A DNA stretch of 64,000 bases from Sipunculus nudus (Eukaryota; Annelida; Sipuncula; Golfingiida; Sipunculidae): NCBI GenBank assembly GCA_026874595.1, contig CM049314.1:29527729-29591728 (forward strand), read 5' to 3'. The notes below the pieces were generated by a model, which was given only the letters and a program-made list of their open reading frames with translations, did not search any database and was not told the DNA's origin. Every line of letters starts with the position of its first letter. The first letter of the stretch is position 1. A program made the translations under genes and the position numbers. This document shows, one piece after another, positions 12,401 through 22,083 of this stretch.

Positions 12401-15400
12401 ACTTTTTTTTTTCAAAATATAAACTGATAATTTTTGCCCTGGAAACAAAGGAAAGAAGCAAAGCCACATTTTGTATTGACAGGTATACAACAGATACTGA
12501 TATACTAAATCTGAGACGTGAAAAACAGTTTAACAAATCACAGTAAACAAATCTGAAGAAATCATCAAATGTTAATTGCAGTTGTACAGAAGTACTATAT
12601 ATGTTCACATAATCAAAATCGTAAGGTGCATAAGATCGTGTTTCAAAATCGTCCTGTAACACAATGGAAAAACCACCTGCAAATCAAAACTATATTATTG
12701 TGATCGAACAACCTCTAATTTCAAGTGTTATGTTCCTTGGCAGTTACCCTTACCCTACACACAATATCACATAGTTCATAACTTTCTGCGTAAAGTAGTT
12801 TATAGACAAACAAACCAGTCATAGGGGAAAACATAATACTTTCCTGAAGGAGGTATAAACAGCATGGGGAATGGACACTAGGGCATCAGCATATTGCTTA
12901 AACAGGCTGAGCACTAGTATGTGAACACTATCCATGTATATGCATCACGGTTCTGCAAACGTACATCAGTTGACGAAGATGGACACAATTACTTTTCAAA
13001 TGTTTTTGAAATGGTTTAAATATTTCACTTTGATGTATAACTATGGAAATAATTACCTGACAATAAATTCTTTTGTTCCCGCAATGACACTCCCGACTGG
13101 CGCACCTAAGCCCTGCAAAAAATAAGAAAGGAAGAAAAATGCAGTTTTTATGGTGTCTATATTCTCAATATGTCGCAGTTGGGCAGCCTTTGTGTGTGTG
13201 TGTGGGGGGGGGGGGGGGGGGGGGGGGGGTTCCCAAAAGACTAAACTAAACCAATATTTTTAGCTCAGCTGACTATAAGTCATCTGAGCTTTAGTCGTGG
13301 TCCATTGTCCGTCGTCCGTCTGTCTGTCCGTCCGTCTCTCCGTAGATGTGGCACGTTTTGAAAGCGTGAGACCTAGGAATTAAAAATTCAGTATAATGTA
13401 GGATGTTCCCAAGATCTCCTTCCAAACCGAAAACTGGGTCTTTGCGACTTGAGAAATTAAGGGAAAACCTCATTTTTTTTTAAATTAAAAACCTATTTTC
13501 ACACTTCAGGACTGCCTAATATCAAAACCACTCATCTATTTTCCCTCATATTTACCATTAATAATCCTCTATATAGTTCCTATGTATATGCCAGATATTA
13601 TGTCTGTATCATATAATTTGAAAAAGTTATGGGCTCAAATATTTGATCACTAAACACAAAACATGTTAAAACTAAGGACTTTTTTTCCAGTAATATGATT
13701 TTAATTAATCAAAATTAAATTGTATACCCAAAATTAGATCACATGTTTTATATATTTAAAATATTAGCGAAAATAAAAAATTGGTACCTTAAATTTAGCC
13801 CAAATCTGGCCACGGCATGTTTTTTTCCTTTGAGTACTTTGGATTCAATTTATAATTAAAATTATAACATAAGTTTATAATCTGTAAAAATCTGAAATTT
13901 GAATATAAAAGCTGCAAAATCAGGGTAGTTATTGATTTTTTATGGAGGCTCTTGTTGTATTCCCTTACATTGTCAAGCAGTCAACTTTGGTCACTGTAGG
14001 TCATTCAGTGCAGCTCTCTATGCTCCCCAGGCTATAGTTATGTAATCCCATCATTAGAGCAAGCCCTCTCTCCACTGAGTTGAGCTTGATCTGCAGTTAA
14101 TACCATAGGGAGCCTTTTTCTCCCCCCCCCCCCCCCCCACCCCACCCCTTTCTGTTGACAGACCTGTTCTATGAACTAGATGACTCTTATAATTAATTTT
14201 TTTTCAGCAGCGAACAGTAACAACAGAGACCCCTCCCCCATCCACCCCTTCAACACACAGGACTAATAAACAAGATGAATCTTATTATTTTAATGTTAAA
14301 TAATTTTTTTTGGTTGAGACTTGGACAATTTTGATTTTTTTTAAAGAAAAATAATGTTCAGGAATTTAAACCTAATCCTAACATTCAAATGTGATAAAAT
14401 ATATATATAAATAATTTGTAGCATTTCAACCTAAATACTTTCACACATTATTTGTTTATGAAATGTCACATTTATATAACTCTTACCGTTGGCCCATTTT
14501 TCGCTTGATGCATCACTAAATGGTTTAGCTCATTTCCATTATGTCTATATTTACAGAGTTTCACTTAAGCAGGGCCATTTTCTCATTGCTTTTCAAATGA
14601 TAATATACATGAAAAAACAAAAGAAATAATTATATATTGCAGTTACTAATATTTTCCAAAATTCAGCTGAGCGATGTGACCAATGGGTCCCTTGTTTTGG
14701 TTCCGTTAAGTGATGTTAAACACATTGTGGTTATTAAAAGAATATAAAAAAGTGGTCGCACTGCGTACAATCCAAGATGGTGGCCAAAAGATCCATCTTT
14801 TGTTAGCAGTAACGTACATGTGGATAGCAGGACGTCTTGGACTAACGTTTTGCCTTTAAAGTTAAAAGGTTCACTTAAAATCCAAATGGCTGGCAATATG
14901 GCCGTCAGATTTTAGTGTACGTCACATTTTAGTCATCAGATTTTTATATATGATCCTTGAATGGGCCATTGTGTGTTTTAGTAAGAATAAGGTCATTCTT
15001 GATTATTAACTATAAAACCGAAAAAAATATTGTTACTGATAGGATTTTAAAAAAAAAATCCTAAAGGAATGATGATCTATTAAATGTGTTATCATGATGA
15101 AAATAGATACAGAAACAAGTTAAGTTCAGCATGCGAGGAAAGGGGAGGGGGTCTATAGCTCTCCGTTTATTGGTTTAACACATCAAAGGGCACGCATAAT
15201 ATACGTAACGACAGGATAAGACAATCGAATGCATTCATAAAGTAGAATTAATAAACATGTATATTAGATAATACCATTGCATAAATTCACAATGTATGAT
15301 ATGACATATAACCATATAGATGTATAGATCTGAAAGAGATATTCTATTCGAGGAACGCAAGAAGAAAGCATGAAGAAAACGAGCCTTGTCAATATTTTAA

Positions 15401-17073
15401 CAGCTCATTTGAGTGTAGCAATATTTAAAGACTGACAAGGTTTCGCTGTAAAATCAGATATTTGGCCAATAACAGCTCAGAAAGAGGTAACTAGCCAGTA
15501 GACCCAGTTGTGGCTCCGCAGAATACACAGAGCCACGTAGCTCTGCCTTGTCACCCGTGTGTTGGGTGCCTGGCCCCAGTGAGGTCTAATCATCGAGCAC
15601 CCCGGGTAGATCTTTGGGGTTACGAAAGCGGTTTTTAGTAGGGGCAGATCCAAAATTTAGGTAAAGGAGCGGTCTAGCCCAGGAGGGAAATGACAACCTG
15701 AGAAAAGGTCCCCAGATCCCCGATCTAAATCACTGAACACACTCTTGAAAAAGGTCTTTATGATAATGAAACGTGAATACTGTTACCTTAGAGAAGCACA
15801 TGCTGACAGAATCACAATACTCTGTCAAATCCCTTGGCTTCACACCCAGTGCTACAGCAGCGTTCATCAGTCTGGCCTCATCCAAGTGAATCTTCAGGCC
15901 ATATTTATCAGCTATCTTTCGCACCTGGTCATAAAATATGTCAATTAGATCATGCGACCAATAAAAGGTGCCTATTCTTTGTCAGGTAAACATATAATAA
16001 ACATGTTCAAGCAAGGCTTACCATCACAACATATATGCATATACTGCATCGTGTATTCACTGCTAATTCTGTCTCTGACTATACCTTAAGCCCAGGTGGT
16101 CTCATGATCATCTACAATAATATTAAACTTCGTTTCAGGGGAAGGGCGGGGGGGGGGGGACCATGGTCCCCTACATTTTCAGAAGGGGCACAGAGCAAAG
16201 CATTATAATCAGACCAATGAGAGCAAGGTATGGCACTGTGCATCCAGCTCAAAATTTCAAACATGCGACGCCCGTTCTTGTTCGTCGGATTAACCCAGAG
16301 AACTTTGATAAACAGAGCAGCGGTTACAAAAAGAGATCTGTTACGACTGCCGTGTATAGCCGCCGCAGGAGGAGCGCAGTTACCTTTTGATGGAAAGAGA
16401 TCGGCACAGCTTTACCCCCGCACAAATTATGAGTATTTTCAAGGCAGATGAGACGCGTCTTGGGAAAGTAATCGTTTTCCTGCCGAATGGCGGCCTCGAG
16501 TTCCTGAAGATCAAGACTCCCATCTGGCAAGTTCCTGATCGGGAAGGGATGCACGCCACCGACCTGTGGGTAAAATAGAAATTGATGTTTATATCTAGTT
16601 AATGTTATAGAAATACATTAATCATCAGTATTAAAGCGAAATGTGAATCCCATTATATTTGATTTGAGGATTTCAGCGTGGTTCACAAAAGCGGTATTCC
16701 ACTCTAAACTTTGCCAATACAGATCTTCTTGTCAACTAACTCTCTCCTCAGAGATATTCTCGCCTGAACGTTGTCAGCGTAGTTTCGTGTTGCATCCACA
16801 AGGCCCTTAAAGAAGAAAGTACATCCCCAATAAAATTAGCCAAATTTTAATGTGGAAATAAACTCATCATCCCCTATAATACTTCCCTCCACACGGGGTA
16901 GAAGGCTTAATTAGTTGGAATATTTACCTGTGAAAGACCCCCTCTTCCAAACAGAAACATATGCGCCTTGTTTCCGACCAACACCTCGGAACTTCTTTCG
17001 TGGCAGTGAGCCATGACTGTCAGAATACGACGAAAGTAAACACTACAGGAACGTCGGATTATTCTTAACTGAC

Positions 17074-17129
<56 letters not shown>

Positions 17130-17638
17130 ATTTTATTATTTACAAAAATATGTTACGAAGATTAAAAATATACACATATATGTATATTGAAATTATGCTT
17201 ATTTATTGAAAGTAGACGGATAATTAATATTGAGTATTCAGACGAAACAACATTATTCCGTCTGTGGTATAATCAAGTGCCCAAGTATGTTTCACTGATA
17301 TATTTCATATATATATATATGTATATATCCATAACAGTTGCAAGTATTTCATTTATTACGATGATTTCATGTCGGCAGAGATTACTATTTGAAAACCGCC
17401 GCCAAATTCTCTTATCATTATAACGAAGGATGAAGTTACCCTATTGAACTATGTCTAGTTTGAGCGTTGTTTGCTTCTTTTTAATGTAATAAGGAAAAAA
17501 AACCCCTTTAAATCCGACATAGAAACGAATTGCCTTCACTTACCAGATATAAGATTTCCCATTGTGCCAGTAGGGACGAACAGCGCTGCTTCTTTTCCAA
17601 ATATGTCCGCCATTTTTACTTGGAGTCCTGAGGAACAG

Positions 17639-17695
<57 letters not shown>

Positions 17696-18631
17696 GATTA
17701 TGCTACATGCAGTGGTCTTTCCGTTCTTGCTTGTAAATTTTATTTGACTCGAGAACACAGTGTGAAGTTTAGTACAGGTATATGTAGACATCTAATGAAA
17801 AATGGAACAATTATTTTACCACGAGAAAGGGGACATTTTGCAAGTTATAAACAAAAATGCACATTCTAACCATTGACATCAGTGTGTTGTTTTCCTGTTA
17901 ATATCCTTATTATGAAGAAATATAAATATAAAAGTCGGCCACTCGTTAATATACCCTCTATCCCCACCAAGTAAAGCTTGACTACGTTATCAAAAATAAA
18001 TTTAGAGAATTGTAATTCAGGAAAAGGAACTTCTAACGGGGTGGGTGGGTGGGAACCCCTCCTCCATAAACCTATAGGTGAGGTAAAAAACACACAAATG
18101 TTTCTATTTTTCATAGACTGGATGAAATTTACGTAGTAGTTGTATTAATAATAATAATAATAATAATAATATATATTACAAAATTTTAACCCACCAGCCA
18201 CAAACCCATTTTAACACCCCCCCCCCCTTCCACCCCCCCCCCCCCCGAAAGTAATAAATGCCATGTAATTAATGGAGGGGCATGTATATCTCTTTGAGGT
18301 CGTGTCCCCTTTGACAATGGCACAAAATGTATATTTGTTTGTGACATATCAGAATGATTTAAAGCATGTTTCTATTTATATTAAGCCTCAGTCAATAAAG
18401 TTCGAGAAACAATTTACAATGTAACAAAACATTTCAGTGGCAACAGCCTTAGACATTATAGTGACTTGAAATATAGACTTTTCTTAATATGTTCATGTAC
18501 ATACTATTAATAGCAGGATCCTCGCCATATGCAATCTCGCCCACTTCCGCTTCTGCCATGGCCCTGCGCATGTCAGGAGACGGCTGGCTCAGGATGTCAC
18601 TGCGCATGTCAACCGATGTCACTTCTTCCAT
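9191..18631 (-). CDS. tha1: L-threonine aldolase, copy A (9 exons)
   Basis: A low-specificity L-threonine aldolase, a PLP-dependent fold-type I enzyme that cleaves threonine or allo-threonine to glycine and acetaldehyde. The nine exons join to 1116 nt (371 residues), within the family's usual length. Visible landmarks: DMRSDILSQPSP at residue 8, YGEDPAIN at 35, FVPTGTMGNLI at 59, a PLP-stacking His candidate at H89, LENTHNLCGG at 141, HLDEAR at 173-178 and the PLP-Schiff-base Lys K206 in CFSKGLGAPVGS. No signal peptide or membrane segment is seen, so it is probably cytosolic or mitochondrial. The start at 18631 is chosen because copy B begins at the same residue, although copy A is open a further 20 codons upstream. 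Oddities: T13 is Ile and G176 is Glu, both at family-conserved positions, so activity may be changed. All eight introns have GT-AG ends. Confidence 0.93.
9389..9422. repeat. (TA)n array beside exon 9 acceptor (A)
   Basis: A TA array at the 3' end of intron 8. Copy B has a longer array (35080-35139) at the same place, so the tract was there before duplication and has changed length since. Confidence 0.95.
10121..10242 (-). CDS. tha1: Threonine aldolase A, exon 8
   Basis: Begins at ATTTTCAG/TT TTT CAG. The downstream TTTTTCAG is a decoy acceptor and would give the wrong frame. It codes for VFQKYGNMQITLQDEGILT and a segment ending KMFIDRLAQ. Copy B differs at four positions here (Q279R, N297S, M299G, T301D). 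Confidence 0.9.
10731..11290 (-). repeat. 62-bp tandem array in intron 7 of A
   Basis: About nine to ten units begin with GATTGGCTACTTGTATGATT and run through ATATCTCTCCACCTCGAC to ATCGCTCTGT. Unit starts at 10765, 10827, 10889, 10951, 11013, 11075 and 11137 are exactly 62 bp apart; edge units are shorter. Each unit carries ATTGG (CCAAT on the other strand). The array runs almost to the exon 7 donor. Confidence 0.95.
11296..11432 (-). CDS. tha1: Threonine aldolase A, exon 7
   Basis: Codes for AHRLQYLLGGVMSQAGVL, then AAPAQVAL and a charged helix ending KFAR. This corresponds to the conserved (R)..LGGGMRQ.G.LA segment. Donor /GTCAGT, acceptor TACCAG. Confidence 0.93.
11930..12375 (+). repeat. 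33-bp minisatellite in intron 6 of A
   Basis: About 13 imperfect units built on GAATATAATACAACCTAAGA followed by CACCACGAGTAAT. The inner units (12140-12340) are nearly identical and the outer units more diverged, as expected for growth from the centre. I do not see the array in intron 6 of copy B. Confidence 0.95.
13057..13112 (-). CDS. tha1: Threonine aldolase A, exon 6
   Basis: A 56-nt exon coding GLGAPVGSVIAGTKEFIV plus two bases. The loop directly follows the PLP lysine. Acceptor TTTTGCAG, donor /GTAATT. Confidence 0.92.
13196..13229 (+). repeat. GT run then 26-base poly-G
   Basis: A (TG)n stretch is followed by an unbroken run of 26 G inside intron 5. Copy B has a G-rich tract at the corresponding place (38274-38333), so the site is shared. 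Confidence 0.95.
13255..14695. mobile_element. 1.4-kb insertion in intron 5 of A
   Basis: The left end reads TTTTAGCTCAGCTGACTA, and the right end contains TTCAGCTGAGCGATGTGACC, so GCTCAGCTGA is inverted at the two ends. The flanking intron sequence on either side aligns with copy B at about 38340-38450, which lacks this block. The interior shows a CCGTCGTCCGTCTGTCTG stretch, a style common in repeats of marine invertebrates. No coding sequence is seen. Confidence 0.6.
15787..15924 (-). CDS. tha1: Threonine aldolase A, exon 5 (PLP lysine)
   Basis: Forty-six codons, including KIHLDEARLMNAAVALG and CFSK, whose K206 is the expected PLP Schiff-base lysine. The family motif is H.DGAR: Asp pairs with the pyridine nitrogen and Arg binds the substrate carboxylate. 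Here the Gly between them is Glu (GAG, where copy B has GGG). Donor /GTAACA. Confidence 0.93.
16384..16563 (-). CDS. tha1: Threonine aldolase A, exon 4
   Basis: Sixty codons, phase 0/0: VGGVHPFPIRNLPDGSLDL, then a helical segment and LICLENTHNLCGGKAVP. The ENTHN and GG residues are family signatures. Acceptor CCCACAG, donor /GTAACT. Confidence 0.94.
16928..17016 (-). CDS. tha1: Threonine aldolase A, exon 3
   Basis: Codes for V71-Q100: MAHCHERSSEVLVGNKAH then MFLFGRGGLSQ. The family pattern is AHC.RG.E...G...H; H89 lies where the PLP-ring-stacking His is expected. Splice sites are GACAG/ and /GTAAAT. Confidence 0.92.
17077..17126. repeat. (TA)n array in intron 2 of A
   Basis: About 50 bases of TA lie 61 bases from the exon 3 acceptor. 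Copy B carries a (CT)n(TA)n compound array at the corresponding spot (44381-44471). Confidence 0.95.
17544..17627 (-). CDS. tha1: Threonine aldolase A, exon 2
   Basis: Codes for residues 43-70 (RLQVKMADIFGKEAALF, then VPTGTMGNLIS). The phase is 1/1. The acceptor CCTCAG sits only about 16 bases from a 48-base (TA)n array that takes the place of a normal pyrimidine tract. Confidence 0.92.
17644..17691. repeat. (TA)n array beside exon 2 acceptor (A)
   Basis: TA repeats end 16 bases before the exon 2 acceptor. Copy B has ordinary sequence there. Confidence 0.95.
18505..18631 (-). CDS. tha1: Threonine aldolase A, exon 1
   Basis: Codes for residues 1-42 plus one base. The donor reads A/GTATGT. 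The frame stays open upstream to a good acceptor (pyrimidine tract then TTTACAG, exon edge at 18691). The true transcript therefore probably has a further 5' exon, and the 20 extra residues (starting GSLESRNK) could be coding. Confidence 0.9.
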
Positions 18632-18691
18632 TGTGATAGTGTTCCAGATTCCAGGCTTCAATTGCAATTTATTTCTTGATTCCAGGCTACC
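18632..18691 (-). promoter_or_regulatory. 5' UTR part of exon 1 with candidate acceptor
   Basis: On the minus strand, a pyrimidine-rich tract ending TTTTTCGTTTACAG immediately precedes position 18691, a strong acceptor. It implies an upstream exon, non-coding or coding for an N-terminal extension. In copy B the matching place reads TTTCAC-GG, so this acceptor is lost, and an in-frame TAG lies seven codons before the ATG. Confidence 0.55.
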
Positions 18692-19050
18692 CTGTAAACG
18701 AAAAAGGAATTTCTACAATAATTACATTAACTGCATTTAGTGGTGTAGGAGCAAAGTCCGGACTTGACTCCACTTTTTATGACTTCTTCAAATTTTATAT
18801 TCCATTTCTATAAGTTTGTTATTATATACTTTATAACATGCTATTTAAAGACGTGGCCTAGCTCCCAATGATGAAATTAATTGAACACATTATGTTGGAC
18901 CAAACACACATCTAATGCTTATAAAAGGAAGATGGTCCTCTTCTGTCCCCAAAGTTCTCTAAAAACTGCGTTGCGTTTGACACAGTGATTGACCTCATTT
19001 AAAAGGTTATTGTTTCGCAGTGACCTCAACGATATGAGAATAAATTATTT

Positions 19051-19502
19051 TTGAAGGGGCCTAATCACTTATAAAGCATGTTGAGTTAGCACGAAAAATA
19101 GCGTATTCTCTTTGAATAAATTGGTACCTTTAAAATATTATCCTAAAGGCGTTGGCTTACTCCTGTACACCAGAGTTAAAAACAGTGAACCCGGCGCGAT
19201 CACAGGCGTCAATATGAACACAGCGCGTGGGACTCGTGCATCGCCTGGGTCACACTATCTGTGAATCATGAGATGCCCTGACTAACTAAACCCTAAAAAT
19301 GTAATACATTGTTCTGACAGAATATCGCACGTTGAGGTCAATAAGTATTAGGACCTGATCGGCGACCTGTGCTACCTTTGGCCGCTGGACTTCTCGTATA
19401 AATCAATAGATACTTTTGCCTGAAAAACGTTTGTAGAAAGCAAAAGTGAACCGTTAGTGTGAAAGAACAGACATGATGTTGCTCCTGATTATGTCCCTTT
19501 AA
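19051..19502. mobile_element. MITE family 2, copy upstream of A
   Basis: A 450-bp element similar along its length to 42662-43172: shared TATAAAGCATGTTGA near the left end, a GCGCGNGGGACTC block, ACGAGATGCCCTGACT, and GTGTGAAAGAA...ATGTTGCTCC...TATGTCCCTT at the right end. The termini are inverted repeats of TTAAAGGGRCNTAATCA type, suggesting TTAA target sites (piggyBac-like). It has no coding sequence. Confidence 0.78.
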
Positions 19503-19510
19503 TGTGCACA

Positions 19511-20041
19511 TCATTTTAATTGCGTGGAGGGTACCGCCGAAAACAGCCGAGTTGCCACCTCCTCACAGGGGCAAGTTAAGGCAATCATTGAACTCCATAC
19601 ACGCTTTATCATCTCATGTGTGGAGAATGATGGTAATTCACAACACAGGCGTGTGACACAACTTCGCAAGATTAAGAAATATTGTGCATTTGAATAAATC
19701 CTGCTTACAGTGACGGATTTAAGCATGTTTGGCCTGACTTTTGACCCAGTAACTGACCAGCGCGCATGGTCATTAAATGTAAAAAGCATGTGACATTCGA
19801 CCCCTTGAGACTCATTTCTAATGTCAACATGCATTAATAGGTTATCCCCCAATTCGTCCAGGTAATCATATTGATTATAATTGAAATGAACATAGGTGTC
19901 GCTGCACTCTCGCCTTGCATTGACAGCTCCAACAACTCTGGAAACAGTTCTTTTTCGTAAACTATCCAAGGAAGCACGTGCATGAGTTTGTTTATATTGA
20001 CAATACCGCGTGACGAAAATTATACCGCAAAATAGATCCAC
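19511..20041 (-). CDS. Uncharacterised 176-residue open frame
   Basis: This is the longest open frame in the window, running from ATG at 20041 to TAA at 19511. I recognise no family. Composition is mixed, with several Cys and Arg, no signal peptide, and only a weak hydrophobic start (MDLFCGIIFV). It lies about 900 bases upstream of aldolase copy A exon 1, directly next to MITE family 2. It could be a chance frame, a single-exon gene, or a transposon or viral-like remnant. No matching frame exists upstream of copy B. Confidence 0.2.
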   Translation of the reverse strand: MDLFCGIIFVTRYCQYKQTHARASLDSLRKRTVSRVVGAVNARRECSDTYVHFNYNQYDYLDELGDNLLMHVDIRNESQGVECHMLFTFNDHARWSVTGSKVRPNMLKSVTVSRIYSNAQYFLILRSCVTRLCCELPSFSTHEMIKRVWSSMIALTCPCEEVATRLFSAVPSTQLK

Positions 20042-21096
20042 AGGTTTAACAATATATAAAATATGTATTACGGAAAAAATAGCTTATGTTGGTTTTCCTT
20101 GGCATGTATATTGAATACACATATTCTATATTTACACCATTTACTTAATATTTCGAAAATTACACAGGCGAAATAACTCGATTTCGGAGTACAAGCTTGC
20201 TGTGTGAATGGTAATAATGTATTATAGAGGGTTCATATTTTCATTTGCCGATTTTACATTCATAAACGCAAATAATAAACAAACGCAATATTCTGTAATA
20301 CAAATTCTGTGATACACAGAACTTTAGCTTGTTTGATCGGTGTCCGGAGCCAGACCTTTAGCAACAGTCTAATGAATGAAATGTTGTGTTGTTTGAGAGT
20401 CATTTTGTCTCCTTAGTTCAGTTAGTCGAATTTATTGGTTCAGATTTTCATCTTCCGCAATAACGTTACGACGTTTAGTCCAGCAGATGTGTACAAATAC
20501 GACTAAAATACTTCAACTGGTGAAAAAATGCCCAAAATTCTGCATGTTTGTTCGTTTAAGACCCGTTTAAAAGATAAAAAAAAAACACGTAGGCCAGTTA
20601 AAATTCAATATGGCTGTCTTTTATTTTTAAAATGGTCGCTATTTACCTTCTCATAAGCATGTTGATGGAACTTTTATTAAAGTGGTCAGATATCAATGAT
20701 CTTTATACCAATTAATAGGTAATGAGGTATGGAGAATCAAATTATGCCATGCCTAAAGGACTACGAAGCACATCATAGCAAATATATTATATACCAAAGT
20801 CGTTTCCTGCGAATGACTGAGGAACAGTGGCTCTCCATGGGGGTAAATTTGTCTCCATTTGTGCTATGCGGGTAAAAAGTATCATACTCTACTAATATCC
20901 GTATTTGTAAGCGGGGTTTTAAGGTTGATAAAATCAAAGCACAACTTTTATCTTTATTGAAATTGTTTAATCTTAAAAAAGAAATAAAGTTAAAAGAAAT
21001 AGAATTTCGCTCAAAAAAACACACACGAATCAGAAAGTACAATTACTATACCAATGTAAACACTCTTATGAAGGAATATAAACAATGTGTAACAAT

Positions 21097-21133
<37 letters not shown>

Positions 21134-21789
21134 GGTTTGGAATTCGCTCCACCGTTACAGGCATAACTGAAATAGAATAAAAAATCTCTTTTACTAAAGA
21201 TGAATAGGTATTCAAACTTGTCACGAGTGATATGGTATGAAGATTCTCAAATAAGACTATGCTCAATATAATGTTGTCTTTATCACAAATAATCTATGCT
21301 TTGATAGCCGACAGTTTTATATCTTAAATGCTTTACAATGTATGAGCAAGTTTTCATAGTGTAACATTATATTCCAATAATAATTATTCCTTATCAACCC
21401 TGCGCGAAGCGAGGGTTATTGTTTTCACTCGATTCTGTGTGCGTGTCCGGACGGTATCTGGAGACGGTATAGTATGCTATTGAAATTTATCATACAGGTT
21501 GGTATCGTGAAAGTGTTTTATGGGTTTTTATACCACATTTTACCACTTGTACATGTTGCATATGACCATACTGCCATCTTTCCACCGTGATCCGTTACAT
21601 CACAGGCGACAATGACGTCACACCACGTGTCGTTTTCCTGAAAGATGTCCGTACACCAACGCACACTATGGGAAGGGGGCATGGATGCTCTTTTATTTTT
21701 TAATATTTCTTTTGTGGAGGTAACCGCCTCCATTTTATAATGCTAACTTCAATACATTTAGGTATATCTGCAGAAGTCCTTTCAGATTT
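20042..21789. other. Intergenic, no gene seen
   Basis: Holds a (GA)n run at about 21099-21129 and a short GC hairpin (CCCTGCGCGAAGCGAGGG at about 21400) followed by a GTGTGCGTGTCCGGACGG stretch typical of dispersed repeats. I see no exon. Confidence 0.5.
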
Positions 21790-22083
21790 CGGACTCCGTG
21801 ACAGGGCAGCATCACACGCTTCCTCTCATTTTATATCCATTTTATTCACCTGCGGGCCCTGGATTGGTGCCCCTTGCTTGGTCACATCACCGAGGAACCC
21901 CCCGAAAGGCGCACTCGTTTGTGAGTGAAACACGGCCGTTTTGCATAGTCTTCCCATTAAGCCTGCAGAGCGCTCACCCTGGGTGGGGGCCGACCGTGAA
22001 ATATCTCACCGCCTCGGTTGAGATTCGAACTCATGATCTCCCCGCTTTGAGTCCTGGCTCTATAACCCTGAGCCACAGAGGCC
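21790..22083 (-). mobile_element. tRNA-derived SINE
   Basis: Reading the minus strand from 22083, the head has a tRNA layout: an acceptor pairing 6 of 7 (GCCTCTG with CCGAGGC), an A box TGGCTCAGGGTTATAGAGC, a 4-bp D stem (GCTC/GAGC) and a B box GAGTTCGAATCTC with a T stem of 4 of 5. The anticodon stem does not pair, so it is not a working tRNA. A non-tRNA body of about 220 bases follows. Its exact 3' end is uncertain. Confidence 0.75.

Larger units (their letters stand above)
7660..18760 (-). repeat. Segmental duplication, copy A unit
   Basis: The unit contains the whole threonine aldolase copy A plus flanks. Collinear similarity to 34190-46575 is visible in every exon, in intron edges, in the 3' flank (the TATCCCGGTATGATCAAATT stretch at 8651 versus 34408) and in the 5' flank (ACGAAAAAGGAATTT at 18698 versus 46505). 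Both units face the same way, so the duplication is direct. Boundaries are approximate because similarity fades gradually. Confidence 0.85.

Noticed and set aside
13204-13229. Poly-G tracts here and at 30952, 33050 and 40661 as regulatory G-quadruplexes
   Set aside because: They are simple homopolymer runs, prone to length error, with no conserved G-quadruplex spacing.
16163-16578. Plus-strand frames across 16.2-16.6 kb
   Set aside because: Antisense shadows of aldolase exon 4; the minus-strand reading has splice sites and homology.
17471-17869. 132-residue open frame on the plus strand
   Set aside because: It crosses a (TA)n array (poly Tyr-Ile) and runs antisense to aldolase exon 2.
22010-22083. 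A tRNA gene on the minus strand
   Set aside because: The anticodon stem cannot pair, and the sequence continues into a repeat body. It is a SINE head.
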